Assembly: GCA_018222805.1 (NCBI GenBank)
Contig: JAAEZQ010000003.1
Coordinates: 238,278 to 302,277 of the forward strand
Length of the DNA stretch: 64,000 nucleotides
Source of the DNA: Vibrionaceae bacterium
GTDB taxonomy: Bacteria; Pseudomonadota; Gammaproteobacteria; Enterobacterales; Vibrionaceae
Reading direction: 5' to 3'
Part shown: positions 1 to 9,268 of the stretch, in pieces
Numbering within the stretch: position 1 is the first letter of the stretch
How the letters are laid out: each line of letters opens with the position of its first letter
Notes under the pieces: generated by a model
The model's database searches: none
What the model was told of the DNA's origin: nothing
Seen by the model: the letters and a program-made list of their open reading frames with translations, nothing else
Position numbers and translations under genes: made by a program

Positions 1-1
1 C

Positions 2-2455
2 ATAGAAGGTGTTCACTTGCGCGGCGGTAAAGTTGCTCGTGGTGGCTTGCGCTGGTCCGATCGCCAAGAAGATTTCCGTACAGAAATTCTTGGCTTGGTT
101 AAAGCACAGCAAGTTAAGAACACCGTTATTGTTCCTGTGGGCGCAAAAGGTGGTTTTGTTTGTAAACGTCAGCCGTCTTTGACTACACGTGATGAAATCT
201 TCGCTGAAGGTCAACGTTGTTATAAGCGCTTTATCCGCGCATTACTTGATGTATCAGACAACATCATTGAAGGCGAAGTTGTTCCTCCAAAAAGTGTGGT
301 TCGTCATGATGAAGATGACCCATATTTGGTGGTTGCGGCAGATAAAGGTACAGCAACATTCTCGGATTTAGCGAACTCAGTTTCTGACGAGTACAACTTC
401 TGGTTGGGTGATGCATTCGCTTCTGGTGGCTCTAACGGTTACGACCACAAAGCGATGGGTATCACAGCGAAAGGCGGTTGGGAATCAGTAAAACGTCATT
501 TCCGTGAAATGGGAATCGATTGTCAATCCACTGACTTTACAGCAATTGGTGTTGGTGACATGGCAGGGGACGTGTTTGGTAATGGCATGCTGCTTTCTAA
601 GCATATTCGTCTGCAAGCTGCATTTAACCACATGCACATCTTTATTGATCCAAATCCAGATTCAGCATCAAGCTGGGAAGAGCGTAACCGCCTGTTTAAC
701 CTGCCAAGATCAAGCTGGGAAGATTACAATAAAGAGTTGATCTCCGAAGGTGGCGGTATTTTCTCACGTCGTGCGAAATCGATCCATCTAACGCCTGAAA
801 TTCAGAAAATGTTGGGCACTAAGAAAACCTCTCTGGCGCCAAACGATCTCATTAAGATGATCCTGAAAATGAAAGTGGATCTTCTATGGAATGGTGGTAT
901 CGGTACTTACGTTAAAGCTTCTAACGAGACGCATACAGACGTTGGTGACCGTGCAAACGACATGCTGCGTATCGACGGCCGTGACTTGAGAGCGAAGGTT
1001 GTGGGTGAAGGCGGTAACTTGGGTATGACTCAACAGGGTCGTATCGAATATGCACTCAACGGTGGCCGCGTAAACACAGACTTTGTTGATAACGTAGGCG
1101 GTGTTGACTGTTCGGATAACGAAGTAAACATCAAGATCTTCCTGAATGGTTTGGTTTCAAACGGTGATCTTACTGTTAAACAACGTAACCAGATCCTAGA
1201 ATCTATGGAAGATGAAGTCGGTGAAATTGTTCTTGATGACGCTTACTGTCAATCCGAGTCGATCTCTGTTACTGAACAGCAAGGTGTCGGTATAGTTAAA
1301 GAACAGATTCGATTCATCCATACTATGGAAAAAGCAGGGTACCTGGATCGTGCTCTTGAATACATCCCTGACGATGAAACACTGCTTGAGCGTGAAAAGC
1401 AGGGATTGGGTCTGACACGTCCAGAGCTTTCAGTTCTGGTTGCTTACGGCAAAATGGTACTGAAGCAACAGCTTGTTATCGATGAAATCGCGAACGACGA
1501 GTTCCATGCGAAGCAGTTAGTCGCTTACTTCCCAAGTGAGTTACGCCGTAACTATAAAGATCAAATGGTGAACCACCCGCTACGAGCTGAAATTATCGCG
1601 ACAGCGTTGGCAAACCAGATGGTCAACGAGATGGGTTGTAACTTTGTCACTCGCTTGCAAGAAGAAACGGGTGCAAGTGTTGTTGATATTGCAAATGCGT
1701 ACAGTGCAGCACGCGAAATATTCGAACTAGAAGAGATTCTAAAACAGACTCGTGAACTCGATAACGTAGCAACTGCGCAAGCACAATACGAAATCATGTT
1801 CTATGTTCGCCGCGCACTACGTCGTATTGCTCGTTGGCTACTGCGTAATCGCAGCGGCAAGTACACTGTGGGCGAACTGATCAATCTTTACAAACAAGAT
1901 GTAAATGTTATTAGTGAAACACTGGATAGCATGCTCGTTGAATCAGAAGTTGAAGAACACAACGAACTTGCACAAGTTTGGATGGAAAGAGGGGTTGAAG
2001 AGAAACTTGCTCATCAAGTCGCGCGCTTATCAAGTCTGCAGTCTGCACTGGATATCTCTACAGTGGCGACGGAAACAGGTAAGACGGTTGAGCAAGCGTC
2101 TAAATTGTACTTCAACTTAGGGGATCGTCTATCGCTACATTGGTTCTTGAAGCAAATCAATAGCCAAGCCGTAGACAACAACTGGCAAGCTTTGGCTCGA
2201 GCAGCATTCCGTGAAGACTTGGATTGGCAGCAACGTCAGTTAACCGCTCAGGTTCTGAGTTGCGGGTGTAATACAGAAGAGTTTGATGTAATGGAAGCGC
2301 TTGATAACTGGATTGAATCCAACGAGCCTTCGCTACAGCGTTGGGAAAGTATCCTTAACGAGTTTAAAGTTGGCTCAGTTCATGAGTTTGCTAAATTCTC
2401 AGTTGCGTTACGCGAATTGGTATTGCTTAACTTAAACTGCTCACCAAGCGAGTAG
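2..2455 (+). CDS. gdhB: NAD-specific glutamate dehydrogenase, large type (C-terminal part, 5' cut by window)
   Basis: Oxidises glutamate to 2-oxoglutarate and ammonium with NAD in the cytoplasm. The frame is open from base 2, so the gene starts outside the window. The 817 residues seen are about half of the roughly 1600-residue family length. They include the catalytic dehydrogenase core (LRWSDRQEDFRTE, then VPVGAKGGF) and a nucleotide-binding region (VVGEGGNLGMTQQGR), followed by the long helical C-terminal domain typical of this class. A strong terminator follows the stop, so it ends its transcription unit. The family call is secure; the gene symbol follows Vibrio/Pseudomonas usage. Confidence 0.93.
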   Translation: MEGVHLRGGKVARGGLRWSDRQEDFRTEILGLVKAQQVKNTVIVPVGAKGGFVCKRQPSLTTRDEIFAEGQRCYKRFIRALLDVSDNIIEGEVVPPKSVVRHDEDDPYLVVAADKGTATFSDLANSVSDEYNFWLGDAFASGGSNGYDHKAMGITAKGGWESVKRHFREMGIDCQSTDFTAIGVGDMAGDVFGNGMLLSKHIRLQAAFNHMHIFIDPNPDSASSWEERNRLFNLPRSSWEDYNKELISEGGGIFSRRAKSIHLTPEIQKMLGTKKTSLAPNDLIKMILKMKVDLLWNGGIGTYVKASNETHTDVGDRANDMLRIDGRDLRAKVVGEGGNLGMTQQGRIEYALNGGRVNTDFVDNVGGVDCSDNEVNIKIFLNGLVSNGDLTVKQRNQILESMEDEVGEIVLDDAYCQSESISVTEQQGVGIVKEQIRFIHTMEKAGYLDRALEYIPDDETLLEREKQGLGLTRPELSVLVAYGKMVLKQQLVIDEIANDEFHAKQLVAYFPSELRRNYKDQMVNHPLRAEIIATALANQMVNEMGCNFVTRLQEETGASVVDIANAYSAAREIFELEEILKQTRELDNVATAQAQYEIMFYVRRALRRIARWLLRNRSGKYTVGELINLYKQDVNVISETLDSMLVESEVEEHNELAQVWMERGVEEKLAHQVARLSSLQSALDISTVATETGKTVEQASKLYFNLGDRLSLHWFLKQINSQAVDNNWQALARAAFREDLDWQQRQLTAQVLSCGCNTEEFDVMEALDNWIESNEPSLQRWESILNEFKVGSVHEFAKFSVALRELVLLNLNCSPSE

Positions 2456-2476
2456 GATAGCGTTAGCATTTTAGAC

Positions 2477-2505
2477 AAAGCCCCATAGAGATACGGGGCT
2501 TTTTT
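2477..2505 (+). terminator. rho-independent terminator of glutamate dehydrogenase gene
   Basis: An AAAGCCCC arm, a 10-base loop and a GGGGCTTT arm are followed by a T run, 21 bases after the stop codon. Confidence 0.85.
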
Positions 2506-2766
2506 GTACTAAATAACTGGATTACATTACGATTCGTGTTACGTTGTAATTATTGATTTAACTTTATAAGCACTGAAATCGATTGCTTTTTCATAAATAA
2601 TTATTATTTTTGAGCTAAAATGCTTGTTTTAACTAGCTGTTTTTAATAAATATTTTATCATTAGAGATATGTTTTTACTTAATTCGTTCATTTTCATTGA
2701 ATTACGATAAAAAACAGTAAATAATATTGTCCCGTTTACACGGGGCTTTTTTCTTTCGGAGGCACA
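2506..2766 (+). promoter_or_regulatory. pyrD promoter and leader hairpin
   Basis: This AT-rich gap carries the pyrD control region. A TAATAT -10 element (2722-2727) is followed within a few bases by CCCG, a 6-base loop and CGGG(G) (2731-2744), a pyrimidine-rich tract and the GGAGG Shine-Dalgarno (2759-2763). The layout resembles the enterobacterial pyrD leader, where CTP/GTP-dependent start-site switching decides whether a hairpin forms at the 5' end and masks the ribosome site. The match to that mechanism is inferred from layout. I see no gene in the rest of the gap. Confidence 0.5.
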
Positions 2767-3777
2767 ATGCTTTACCGTCTAGCCAGAACTGGCTTTTTCC
2801 AACTTGATGCCGAAAAGGCACATGATCTTGCAATTAAGAATTTCCAACGCTTTAACGGCACACCTCTCGATCTTTTCTATCGTCAACAATTACCAAACCG
2901 TCCAGTAGAGTGCATGGGGCTCACTTTTCGTAACCCTGTAGGTCTAGCTGCTGGTTTAGACAAAAACGGCGAATGTATCGAAGCGTTTGATGCGATGGGT
3001 TTTGGTTTCGTTGAAGTCGGTACCGTAACGCCACGTCCGCAACCGGGTAATGATAAACCACGTCTGTTCCGACTTGTGGAAGCAGAGGGCATCATCAACC
3101 GTATGGGCTTTAACAACCTTGGTGTTGATCACTTGGTTGAGAATGTGAAGAAAGCTAAGTTCGACTGTGTACTTGGGATCAATATCGGTAAAAATAAAGA
3201 CACGCCGATTGAGAACGGGGCAGAAGACTACCTGATTTGTATGGAAAAAGTATACGAATATGCAGGTTACATTGCGGTGAATATCTCTTCTCCAAACACA
3301 CCGGGATTACGCTCTCTTCAATATGGTGAAGCACTAGATGAGCTACTTGCAGAGTTGAAGGCAAAACAAGCTGAACTCGCAGAAAAGCACGATAAATACG
3401 TACCACTAGCGCTAAAGATCGCTCCTGACTTGAGTGATGACGAAATCGTTCAGATTTGCGAGTCTCTGATTAAGAACAACATTGATGGCGTGATCGCAAC
3501 CAACACCACGTTAGATCGAACGGTTGTTGAAGGAATGAAATACGCGAATGAAGCAGGTGGGTTAAGTGGTCGTCCGGTACAATCTCGGTCTACTGAAGTG
3601 GTTCGTAAACTTCACGAAGCACTTGGTGACAAACTTCCAATAATTGGTGTTGGTGGTATCGACTCTTATGTTGCGGCAAAAGAGAAAATGATGGCCGGAG
3701 CACAATTAGTTCAAGTTTACACTGGTTTTATTTATCACGGTCCAGGTTTGGTACGAGATATTGTTAAAAATCTTTAA
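2767..3777 (+). CDS. pyrD: dihydroorotate dehydrogenase (quinone), class 2
   Basis: Oxidises dihydroorotate to orotate in pyrimidine synthesis and passes electrons to membrane quinone. Its 336 residues are the normal length of the membrane-associated class 2 enzyme. It has the amphipathic N-terminal extension, the FMN-site segment [11 protein letters not shown], the [10 protein letters not shown] segment carrying the catalytic serine of class 2 enzymes, and a C-terminal VGGIDS phosphate-binding segment. The ATG lies 3 bases after a GGAGG ribosome site. It stands alone with its own leader and terminator. zapC follows, as in E. coli. Confidence 0.97.
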   Translation: MLYRLARTGFFQLDAEKAHDLAIKNFQRFNGTPLDLFYRQQLPNRPVECMGLTFRNPVGLAAGLDKNGECIEAFDAMGFGFVEVGTVTPRPQPGNDKPRLFRLVEAEGIINRMGFNNLGVDHLVENVKKAKFDCVLGINIGKNKDTPIENGAEDYLICMEKVYEYAGYIAVNISSPNTPGLRSLQYGEALDELLAELKAKQAELAEKHDKYVPLALKIAPDLSDDEIVQICESLIKNNIDGVIATNTTLDRTVVEGMKYANEAGGLSGRPVQSRSTEVVRKLHEALGDKLPIIGVGGIDSYVAAKEKMMAGAQLVQVYTGFIYHGPGLVRDIVKNL

Positions 3778-3816
3778 AATATTTTAACAAGTCGCTGAGT
3801 TTACATTGGTTATTAC

Positions 3817-3848
3817 AAAAAAGAGGATCTTGTTTCCTCTTTTTTTTT
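3817..3848 (+). terminator. rho-independent terminator of pyrD
   Basis: An AAAAAAGAGGA / TCCTCTTTTTTTT hairpin with an 8-base loop lies 40 bases after the pyrD stop. Confidence 0.8.
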
Positions 3849-3942
3849 ATCCGTTCGTTTGTAAAATTTAAACATCATGAGTAGGTAATTAAGCGTCTTA
3901 CCTCTTTACCACTGATTTAACTAGTCAAGAGAGAACGGAACA

Positions 3943-4485
3943 ATGCTTAAACCCAGCGACAAATGGAATTGGTATTATGACGAGCACAAAGCTTGCTTAA
4001 TGCTGGATTTAGGGGAGGAAATGATTTTCCAAACCAATCTGTCCCGAAAGCTGTTAGTCAACTGCGCCTTCTCAAACAACGAATTTACTGTCGATGATGC
4101 CAGCGCGTTTCAGACTTTTAATGAACGTATCCGCTGTCTAGATATCAGTGAATACCGTCAGGCAGAGCTAACACTGTATTGCGTAGCTGCTAAACGCTTC
4201 CATAAGCCAGTACAACCTAAAAGTTGGTTTTTCGATGCTCAGTCTACCGGATATGAGCCAGAAGAAGGGGATATGGTCTTCCTGACTAACCAATATTCTG
4301 AAGGCGTATTCATTGTTTTAGAGCCTGGTGAAACCTCTAGCTTGTGCCTTTATGTAGGGCAAGATGAGTTTATTCTTGATGGAAACAAATCCCTACCATT
4401 CGGTCAACCGATTAAAGTAATGCACGACCGTATGGCGTGTGCTAGCCACTTGTTTGTTATGGCACCAATGGCCATGGTGGGCTAA
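3943..4485 (+). CDS. zapC: cell division protein ZapC
   Basis: A 180-residue cytoplasmic protein that in E. coli binds FtsZ and promotes protofilament bundling at the Z-ring. It is recognised from its N-terminus (MLKPSDKWNWYYDEH, then a DLGEEMIFQTNLSRK segment), its length, and its position directly after pyrD. No membrane segment or signal peptide is present. The ATG follows an AGAGAACGGA ribosome site. It is a single-gene unit closed by a terminator. Confidence 0.93.
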   Translation: MLKPSDKWNWYYDEHKACLMLDLGEEMIFQTNLSRKLLVNCAFSNNEFTVDDASAFQTFNERIRCLDISEYRQAELTLYCVAAKRFHKPVQPKSWFFDAQSTGYEPEEGDMVFLTNQYSEGVFIVLEPGETSSLCLYVGQDEFILDGNKSLPFGQPIKVMHDRMACASHLFVMAPMAMVG

Positions 4486-4524
4486 CCCGATTTAATTTCT
4501 TTATTTCGTTCCTTTGTTTGCCTT

Positions 4525-4552
4525 AATCGACCGTTTCAGGTCGATTTTTTTT
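4525..4552 (+). terminator. rho-independent terminator of zapC
   Basis: AATCGACC / GGTCGATT arms with a 6-base loop are followed by eight T residues. Confidence 0.85.
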
Positions 4553-4981
4553 ATCCGCTCTCCTCACTTTTTCTAGGTTAACACCTCTGTAACTGTTTAT
4601 TTATTGTGCACTCAATCATGAGGCAGGTCACTTTTCTTCCAATTTTTTTAACTTAGTCTCTGCTAATGTTAGGCAACTCGGCGCTTAATGTTCGCCCATT
4701 TATTCCCCTATATTAATCAAATGTAATTAAATGACGACACCAATGCTTATCTGGTGTATACCAAAATGCGCGTAAATAAGTATTCACTATCATCTCGTGG
4801 TCAAATTGGTTGGTTAAAAGTCATGCGGACAAAAGTTGAATGAAATGCAAAATGTAGGAAGTTTCAGATCACCAAACTGGTGAGTGTTTGTGCTAACGAA
4901 AGGGAAATTACCTTTAAAAACGAGGCATTGATCGTAAAGTCAGGTATAATTGAAGCCATTTTTTATCAGCGAAAGAACACT
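4553..4981. other. intergenic region before rlmKL, no gene seen
   Basis: About 430 bases without a convincing coding frame. A TATAAT at 4945-4950, some 30 bases before the rlmKL ATG, is the likely -10. A perfect 15-base palindrome TCACCA-AAC-TGGTGA is at 4869-4883. It resembles the core of an NtrC site and the palindrome upstream of amtB, but nothing else here supports nitrogen control. The open frame of rlmKL extends upstream to 4880 without a ribosome site and is not taken as coding. Confidence 0.5.
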
Positions 4982-7105
4982 ATGAATCAATATCTCGCGG
5001 TAACTTCAAATGGCATGGAAAATTTGCTTGTTGAAGAACTGACTAAACTAGGCATCGAAAATGCGAAACCAGTACAGGCAGGCGTAAAATTTAAAGCGAC
5101 AAACGAACAAGTTTATCGCTGTTGTTTGTGGAGCCGCTTAGCGTCTCGATTTGTACGTGTTTTATCTGAATTCACCTGTAACGATGATATGGACTTGTAT
5201 CTCTCTACAATGGCCATTAACTGGGTGAACCAATTCCATAGTTCAAAGCGTTTCGTTGTCGACTTTAACGGCACAAACCGTGAAATTCGCAATAGCCAAT
5301 ATGGTGCGATGAAAGTAAAAGATGGCATCGTCGATTGCTTCGAAAAGAAAGGGTTACCTCGTCCAAACATCAGTAAAGAACGTCCGGATATTCGAGTTCA
5401 CGTTCGCTTGCACAAAGACAAAGCACTGCTGGGTGTGGATATGGTGGGTAGTGGGCTTCATCAGCGTGGTTACCGTCCGGAATCAGGTCGCGCACCTCTT
5501 CGTGAAACATTGGCTGCCGCGATTATCATGCGTTGTGGTTGGGACGGCCACCAGCCTTTACTCGATCCTATGTGTGGTTCAGGTACGCTGCTTATCGAAG
5601 CTGCGATGATGGCTGCGAATATGGCGCCTGGTGTTAAGCGTAAGCAATGGGGTTTTGAGTCATTAGAAGACTTCGAGCCTGAGACGTGGGCTGAGATTAA
5701 ATCTGAGGCTAATGTTCAGGCTCGTCGCGGTGTCAAAAATGTTGACGCAAAGTTTTTCGGCTTTGATAACGACCCTAAAGTATTGAAAGTCGCTCAAGAT
5801 AACGCTCGCAGAGCAGGTGTTGAAGAGCTTATTGAGTTTGCACAAGGTGATGCTGCAACGATTACTCGTCCAGCAGGATTTGAGCATGGCGTTATTGTTT
5901 CCAACCCTCCATATGGTGAGCGTTTGGGTACTGAGCCTGGTTTGATTGCTCTGTATACTGCATTTGGTGGCCAGCTTAAGTCTGAGTTCGGTGGTTGCAA
6001 AGCGTCGATTTTCTCTAGTTCTGACGAACTACTAAGCTGTCTGCGTATGCGTGCGGACAAACAGTTTAAACTGAATAATGGTGCGTTACAGTGTCACCAG
6101 AAAAATTACAGCATTGCAGAACGCAGTGTTGATGAAGTAAAAGGCGCGGATACCAATGTACAAATCGCACCAGACTTCTCTAACCGCCTGAAAAAGAACA
6201 TCGGAAAAATTGGTAAGTGGGCTCGTAAAGAGGAGCTAGATTGCTACCGTATCTACGATGCTGATCTTCCTGAATACAATGTTGCAATTGACGTATATGG
6301 CGCTCAAATTGTTATTCAGGAGTACGCTGCACCTAAGAACATTCCAGAAGAAAAAGCCAAACGTCGTCTAACAGACATTATCCGTGCGACCATTCAGGTA
6401 ACGGGTGTGGAAGCGAACAAAGTCGTACTCAAAGTTCGTGAGAAGCAAAAAGGCCGCAATCAATATCAGAAACTGGGACAGGTATCTGAAACGCTAGAAG
6501 TTAATGAGTATGGTGTGAAGCTGATCGTAAATCTTCACGATTATCTTGATACGGGTCTTTTCCTTGATCATAAAATCACACGTCGTCGTATTGGTGAAAT
6601 GGCAAAAGGGAAAGATTTCTTAAACCTGTTTGCATACACAGGTAGTGCAACCGTCCACGCTGCTGTGGGTGGAGCTCGTTCAACCACAACGGTTGATATG
6701 TCCAACACATACCTGAACTGGGCGAAAGACAATATGCAGCTTAACGGCTGTGTAGGGCGCCAGCATCGCTACGAGCAAGCGGACTGTCTTCAGTGGTTAG
6801 AAAACGCAAAAGGTGAATACGATCTTATCTTTATTGATCCGCCGACGTTCTCGAACTCTAAGCGTATGGAAACGTCGTTCGATGTTCAGCGTGATCACAT
6901 TAAATTGATGAAGAATCTGAAGCGTCTGTTAAGAAGTGAAGGCACTATCGTGTTCTCAAACAACAAGCGCCATTTCAAGATGGATGAAGAAGCTTTAGCT
7001 GAATTGGGTCTGAAGGCGCAAAACATCTCTTCTCAAACGCTCCCGTTGGATTTTGCACGCAACAAACAAATTCATAACTGCTGGTTAGTCACACACGTAG
7101 ATTAA
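4982..7105 (+). CDS. rlmKL: bifunctional 23S rRNA m2G2445/m7G2069 methyltransferase RlmKL
   Basis: Methylates G2445 (N2) and G2069 (N7) of 23S rRNA during assembly of the large subunit. The 707 residues contain, in order, a THUMP domain (about 1-155), an RlmL-type methyltransferase with [13 protein letters not shown] and NPPYGERLG, and a C-terminal RlmK-type methyltransferase with [13 protein letters not shown] and DPPTFSNS. The fused length matches gammaproteobacterial RlmKL. The ATG at 4982 ([11 protein letters not shown]) is chosen over the longer frame because it gives the family N-terminus and follows GCGAAAGAA. The glutaredoxin-like gene follows 16 bases later, so cotranscription is likely. 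Confidence 0.96.
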   Translation: MNQYLAVTSNGMENLLVEELTKLGIENAKPVQAGVKFKATNEQVYRCCLWSRLASRFVRVLSEFTCNDDMDLYLSTMAINWVNQFHSSKRFVVDFNGTNREIRNSQYGAMKVKDGIVDCFEKKGLPRPNISKERPDIRVHVRLHKDKALLGVDMVGSGLHQRGYRPESGRAPLRETLAAAIIMRCGWDGHQPLLDPMCGSGTLLIEAAMMAANMAPGVKRKQWGFESLEDFEPETWAEIKSEANVQARRGVKNVDAKFFGFDNDPKVLKVAQDNARRAGVEELIEFAQGDAATITRPAGFEHGVIVSNPPYGERLGTEPGLIALYTAFGGQLKSEFGGCKASIFSSSDELLSCLRMRADKQFKLNNGALQCHQKNYSIAERSVDEVKGADTNVQIAPDFSNRLKKNIGKIGKWARKEELDCYRIYDADLPEYNVAIDVYGAQIVIQEYAAPKNIPEEKAKRRLTDIIRATIQVTGVEANKVVLKVREKQKGRNQYQKLGQVSETLEVNEYGVKLIVNLHDYLDTGLFLDHKITRRRIGEMAKGKDFLNLFAYTGSATVHAAVGGARSTTTVDMSNTYLNWAKDNMQLNGCVGRQHRYEQADCLQWLENAKGEYDLIFIDPPTFSNSKRMETSFDVQRDHIKLMKNLKRLLRSEGTIVFSNNKRHFKMDEEALAELGLKAQNISSQTLPLDFARNKQIHNCWLVTHVD

Positions 7106-7121
7106 ACAAAAGGATTTAGCT

Positions 7122-7364
7122 GTGCTGACATTGTATAGCACAGAGGGTTGCCATCTTTGCGAGATGGCATTCTCTCTAATAAGTCAGGTAGGTCTGGCTG
7201 AACAGACTGATATCGTCGACATTGCGTTTGATGATGAACTATTTTCTCGTTACGGTGTCACGATACCCGTACTAAAATATCAAGATTCTGAGCTGAACTG
7301 GCCGTTTGACTCAGAGCAACTTACAAATTGGTTGGAAAATAATGGCATTACTTACCATTCATAA
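7122..7364 (+). CDS. glutaredoxin-like protein (DUF836 family)
   Basis: A small thioredoxin-fold protein of 80 residues with a CHLC motif at residues 10-13 (TLYSTEGCHLC) and the conserved cis-Pro segment (TIPVL). It is probably a thiol-disulfide protein; no substrate is known to me. It starts with GTG after AGGATT and lies between rlmKL (16 bases upstream) and uup, whose start overlaps its end by 23 bases. This points to one operon with translational coupling. Confidence 0.88.
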   Translation: MLTLYSTEGCHLCEMAFSLISQVGLAEQTDIVDIAFDDELFSRYGVTIPVLKYQDSELNWPFDSEQLTNWLENNGITYHS

Positions 7365-9261
7365 TGCACAGTTGGCATTTGGAGATCATCCGTTACTCGA
7401 CCATGCAGAGTTTGCTTTGCAAGAAAACGAACGAGTATGTTTAGTAGGGCGAAATGGTGCCGGTAAGTCCACGCTGATGAAAGTGCTTGCTGGTGACATT
7501 TTACTGGATGACGGAAAAATCCAAGTTACACAAGACGTCGTTGTCTCTCGTTTGGAGCAAGATCCACCACGCAACCAGGAAGGTACCGTTTACGAGTACG
7601 TATCGGGTGGCTTGGCAGAAGTAGGCGAACAATTGAAGATCTATCACGATCTTCTTGATCTTGTCGCTCAAGACCCAAGTGAAAAGAACATTAATCGTTT
7701 ATCAAAGGTTCAGGAGCAACTCGATCATTCCAACGCATGGCGCTTTGATGATCGCGTTAACAATGTATTAGGCGCACTTAAGCTGAACGCAGAAACAAAG
7801 CTAACGGATTTATCTGGCGGTTGGCAACGTAAAGCAGCGCTTGCACGTGCTCTTGTATGCGATCCTGATGTATTACTTTTGGATGAGCCAACTAACCACC
7901 TTGATGTAACGACAATCGAGTGGCTAGAGAACTTCCTGAAAGACTTTAAAGGTTCGATCATCTTTATTTCTCACGACCGTGCTTTCATTAAGTCGATGGC
8001 AACACGTATCGTGGATCTGGATCGTGGTCAGCTTGCTTCATTTCCTGGGGATTACGAAGGCTACCTGACAGAAAAAGAAGAGATGCTTCGTGTTGAAGAC
8101 ATGCAAAATGCGGAATTCGACAAGAAACTAGCTCAGGAAGAAGTGTGGATTCGTCAGGGCATCAAAGCGCGTCGTACTCGTAACGAAGGACGTGTACGCG
8201 CACTGAAAAAACTCCGTGAAGAGCGTCGTGATCGTCGTGATGTGCAGGGTAAAGTTAACCTGAACATCGATGATGCTTCTCGCTCCGGTAAAATCGTCTT
8301 TGAAGCTGAAAATGTGTCATTTGCCTATGAAGGTAAAAAAATCGTTGATAACTTTAGCTTCAATATTATGCGTGGCGACCGAATTGCCCTCATTGGGCCG
8401 AATGGCTGTGGTAAGAGTACGGTACTTAAGTTACTTTTAGGCCAGTTAGAAGCACAGTCTGGTCGTCTACATTGCGGTACTAAACTCGAAGTCGCGTACT
8501 TCGACCAATATCGTGAAATTCTCGATCCCGAGAAAACGGTCATTGATAACCTAGCAGACGGTAAGCAAGAAGTGATGGTTGGCGGTCGTCAACGTCACGC
8601 TCTAAGTTACCTGCAAGATTTCTTATTTGCGCCTAAGCGAGCAAGAACACCAGTCAAAGCGCTTTCTGGCGGTGAAAAAAACCGTCTATTATTAGCTCGT
8701 ATCTTGCTGAAACCAAACAACTTACTTATTCTTGACGAACCAACCAACGATTTGGATATCGAAACGTTGGAACTTTTAGAAGAAATGCTTGCCAACTATC
8801 AGGGTACGCTACTGTTAGTTAGCCACGACCGTGAGTTTGTTGATAATACGGTGACAACAAGCTGGATCTTCGAAGGAAATGGAGTCATCGAAGAATTTGT
8901 TGGTGGTTATCACGATGCGAGACAGCAACGTGAGCAGGTACTGGTCGCTCGTCAGTCGGCTGAAAAAGCAGCGAGTAAAGAAAAAGTGGTTGAGGAAACT
9001 CCCAAAACACCTCAGCCTAAGAACAACTCAAAGAAATTATCATATAAGCTGCAAAGAGAACTAGAAGCTCTTCCAGCTAAACTAGAACAATTAGAGTCGG
9101 ATATTGAGACGTTGCAAGAACAAGTGAATGATCCAGAATTTTTCACTAAATCTGTAGAGCAAACTCAACCGGTATTGGAACAGCTTACTGCTCTCGAGCA
9201 GGAGTTGGAAATCGCATTCGAGAGATGGGAAGAACTCGAAGCAATGCAACAGGATAGTTAA
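7342..9261 (+). CDS. uup: ABC-F ATPase Uup
   Basis: A soluble ABC-F ATPase of 639 residues with two nucleotide-binding domains and no membrane segments. The first domain has GRNGAGKST and LSGGWQRK; the second has GPNGCGKST and LSGGEKNR. They are joined by a charged linker and followed by a C-terminal coiled coil (from about residue 530) that binds DNA in E. coli Uup. E. coli Uup is linked to precise transposon excision and to ribosome and branched-DNA processing. The ATG at 7342 (MALLTIHNAQLAF) fits the family N-terminus better than the upstream in-frame ATG at 7306. Neighbours match the E. coli rlmKL-uup order. Confidence 0.95.
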   Translation: MALLTIHNAQLAFGDHPLLDHAEFALQENERVCLVGRNGAGKSTLMKVLAGDILLDDGKIQVTQDVVVSRLEQDPPRNQEGTVYEYVSGGLAEVGEQLKIYHDLLDLVAQDPSEKNINRLSKVQEQLDHSNAWRFDDRVNNVLGALKLNAETKLTDLSGGWQRKAALARALVCDPDVLLLDEPTNHLDVTTIEWLENFLKDFKGSIIFISHDRAFIKSMATRIVDLDRGQLASFPGDYEGYLTEKEEMLRVEDMQNAEFDKKLAQEEVWIRQGIKARRTRNEGRVRALKKLREERRDRRDVQGKVNLNIDDASRSGKIVFEAENVSFAYEGKKIVDNFSFNIMRGDRIALIGPNGCGKSTVLKLLLGQLEAQSGRLHCGTKLEVAYFDQYREILDPEKTVIDNLADGKQEVMVGGRQRHALSYLQDFLFAPKRARTPVKALSGGEKNRLLLARILLKPNNLLILDEPTNDLDIETLELLEEMLANYQGTLLLVSHDREFVDNTVTTSWIFEGNGVIEEFVGGYHDARQQREQVLVARQSAEKAASKEKVVEETPKTPQPKNNSKKLSYKLQRELEALPAKLEQLESDIETLQEQVNDPEFFTKSVEQTQPVLEQLTALEQELEIAFERWEELEAMQQDS

Positions 9262-9268
9262 GAATTCA

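Noticed and set aside
4869..4883. NtrC-like palindrome TCACCA-AAC-TGGTGA before rlmKL as a nitrogen-control site
   Set aside because: No sigma-54 promoter or other nitrogen signal is nearby and an rRNA methyltransferase is not a known NtrC target; probably chance.
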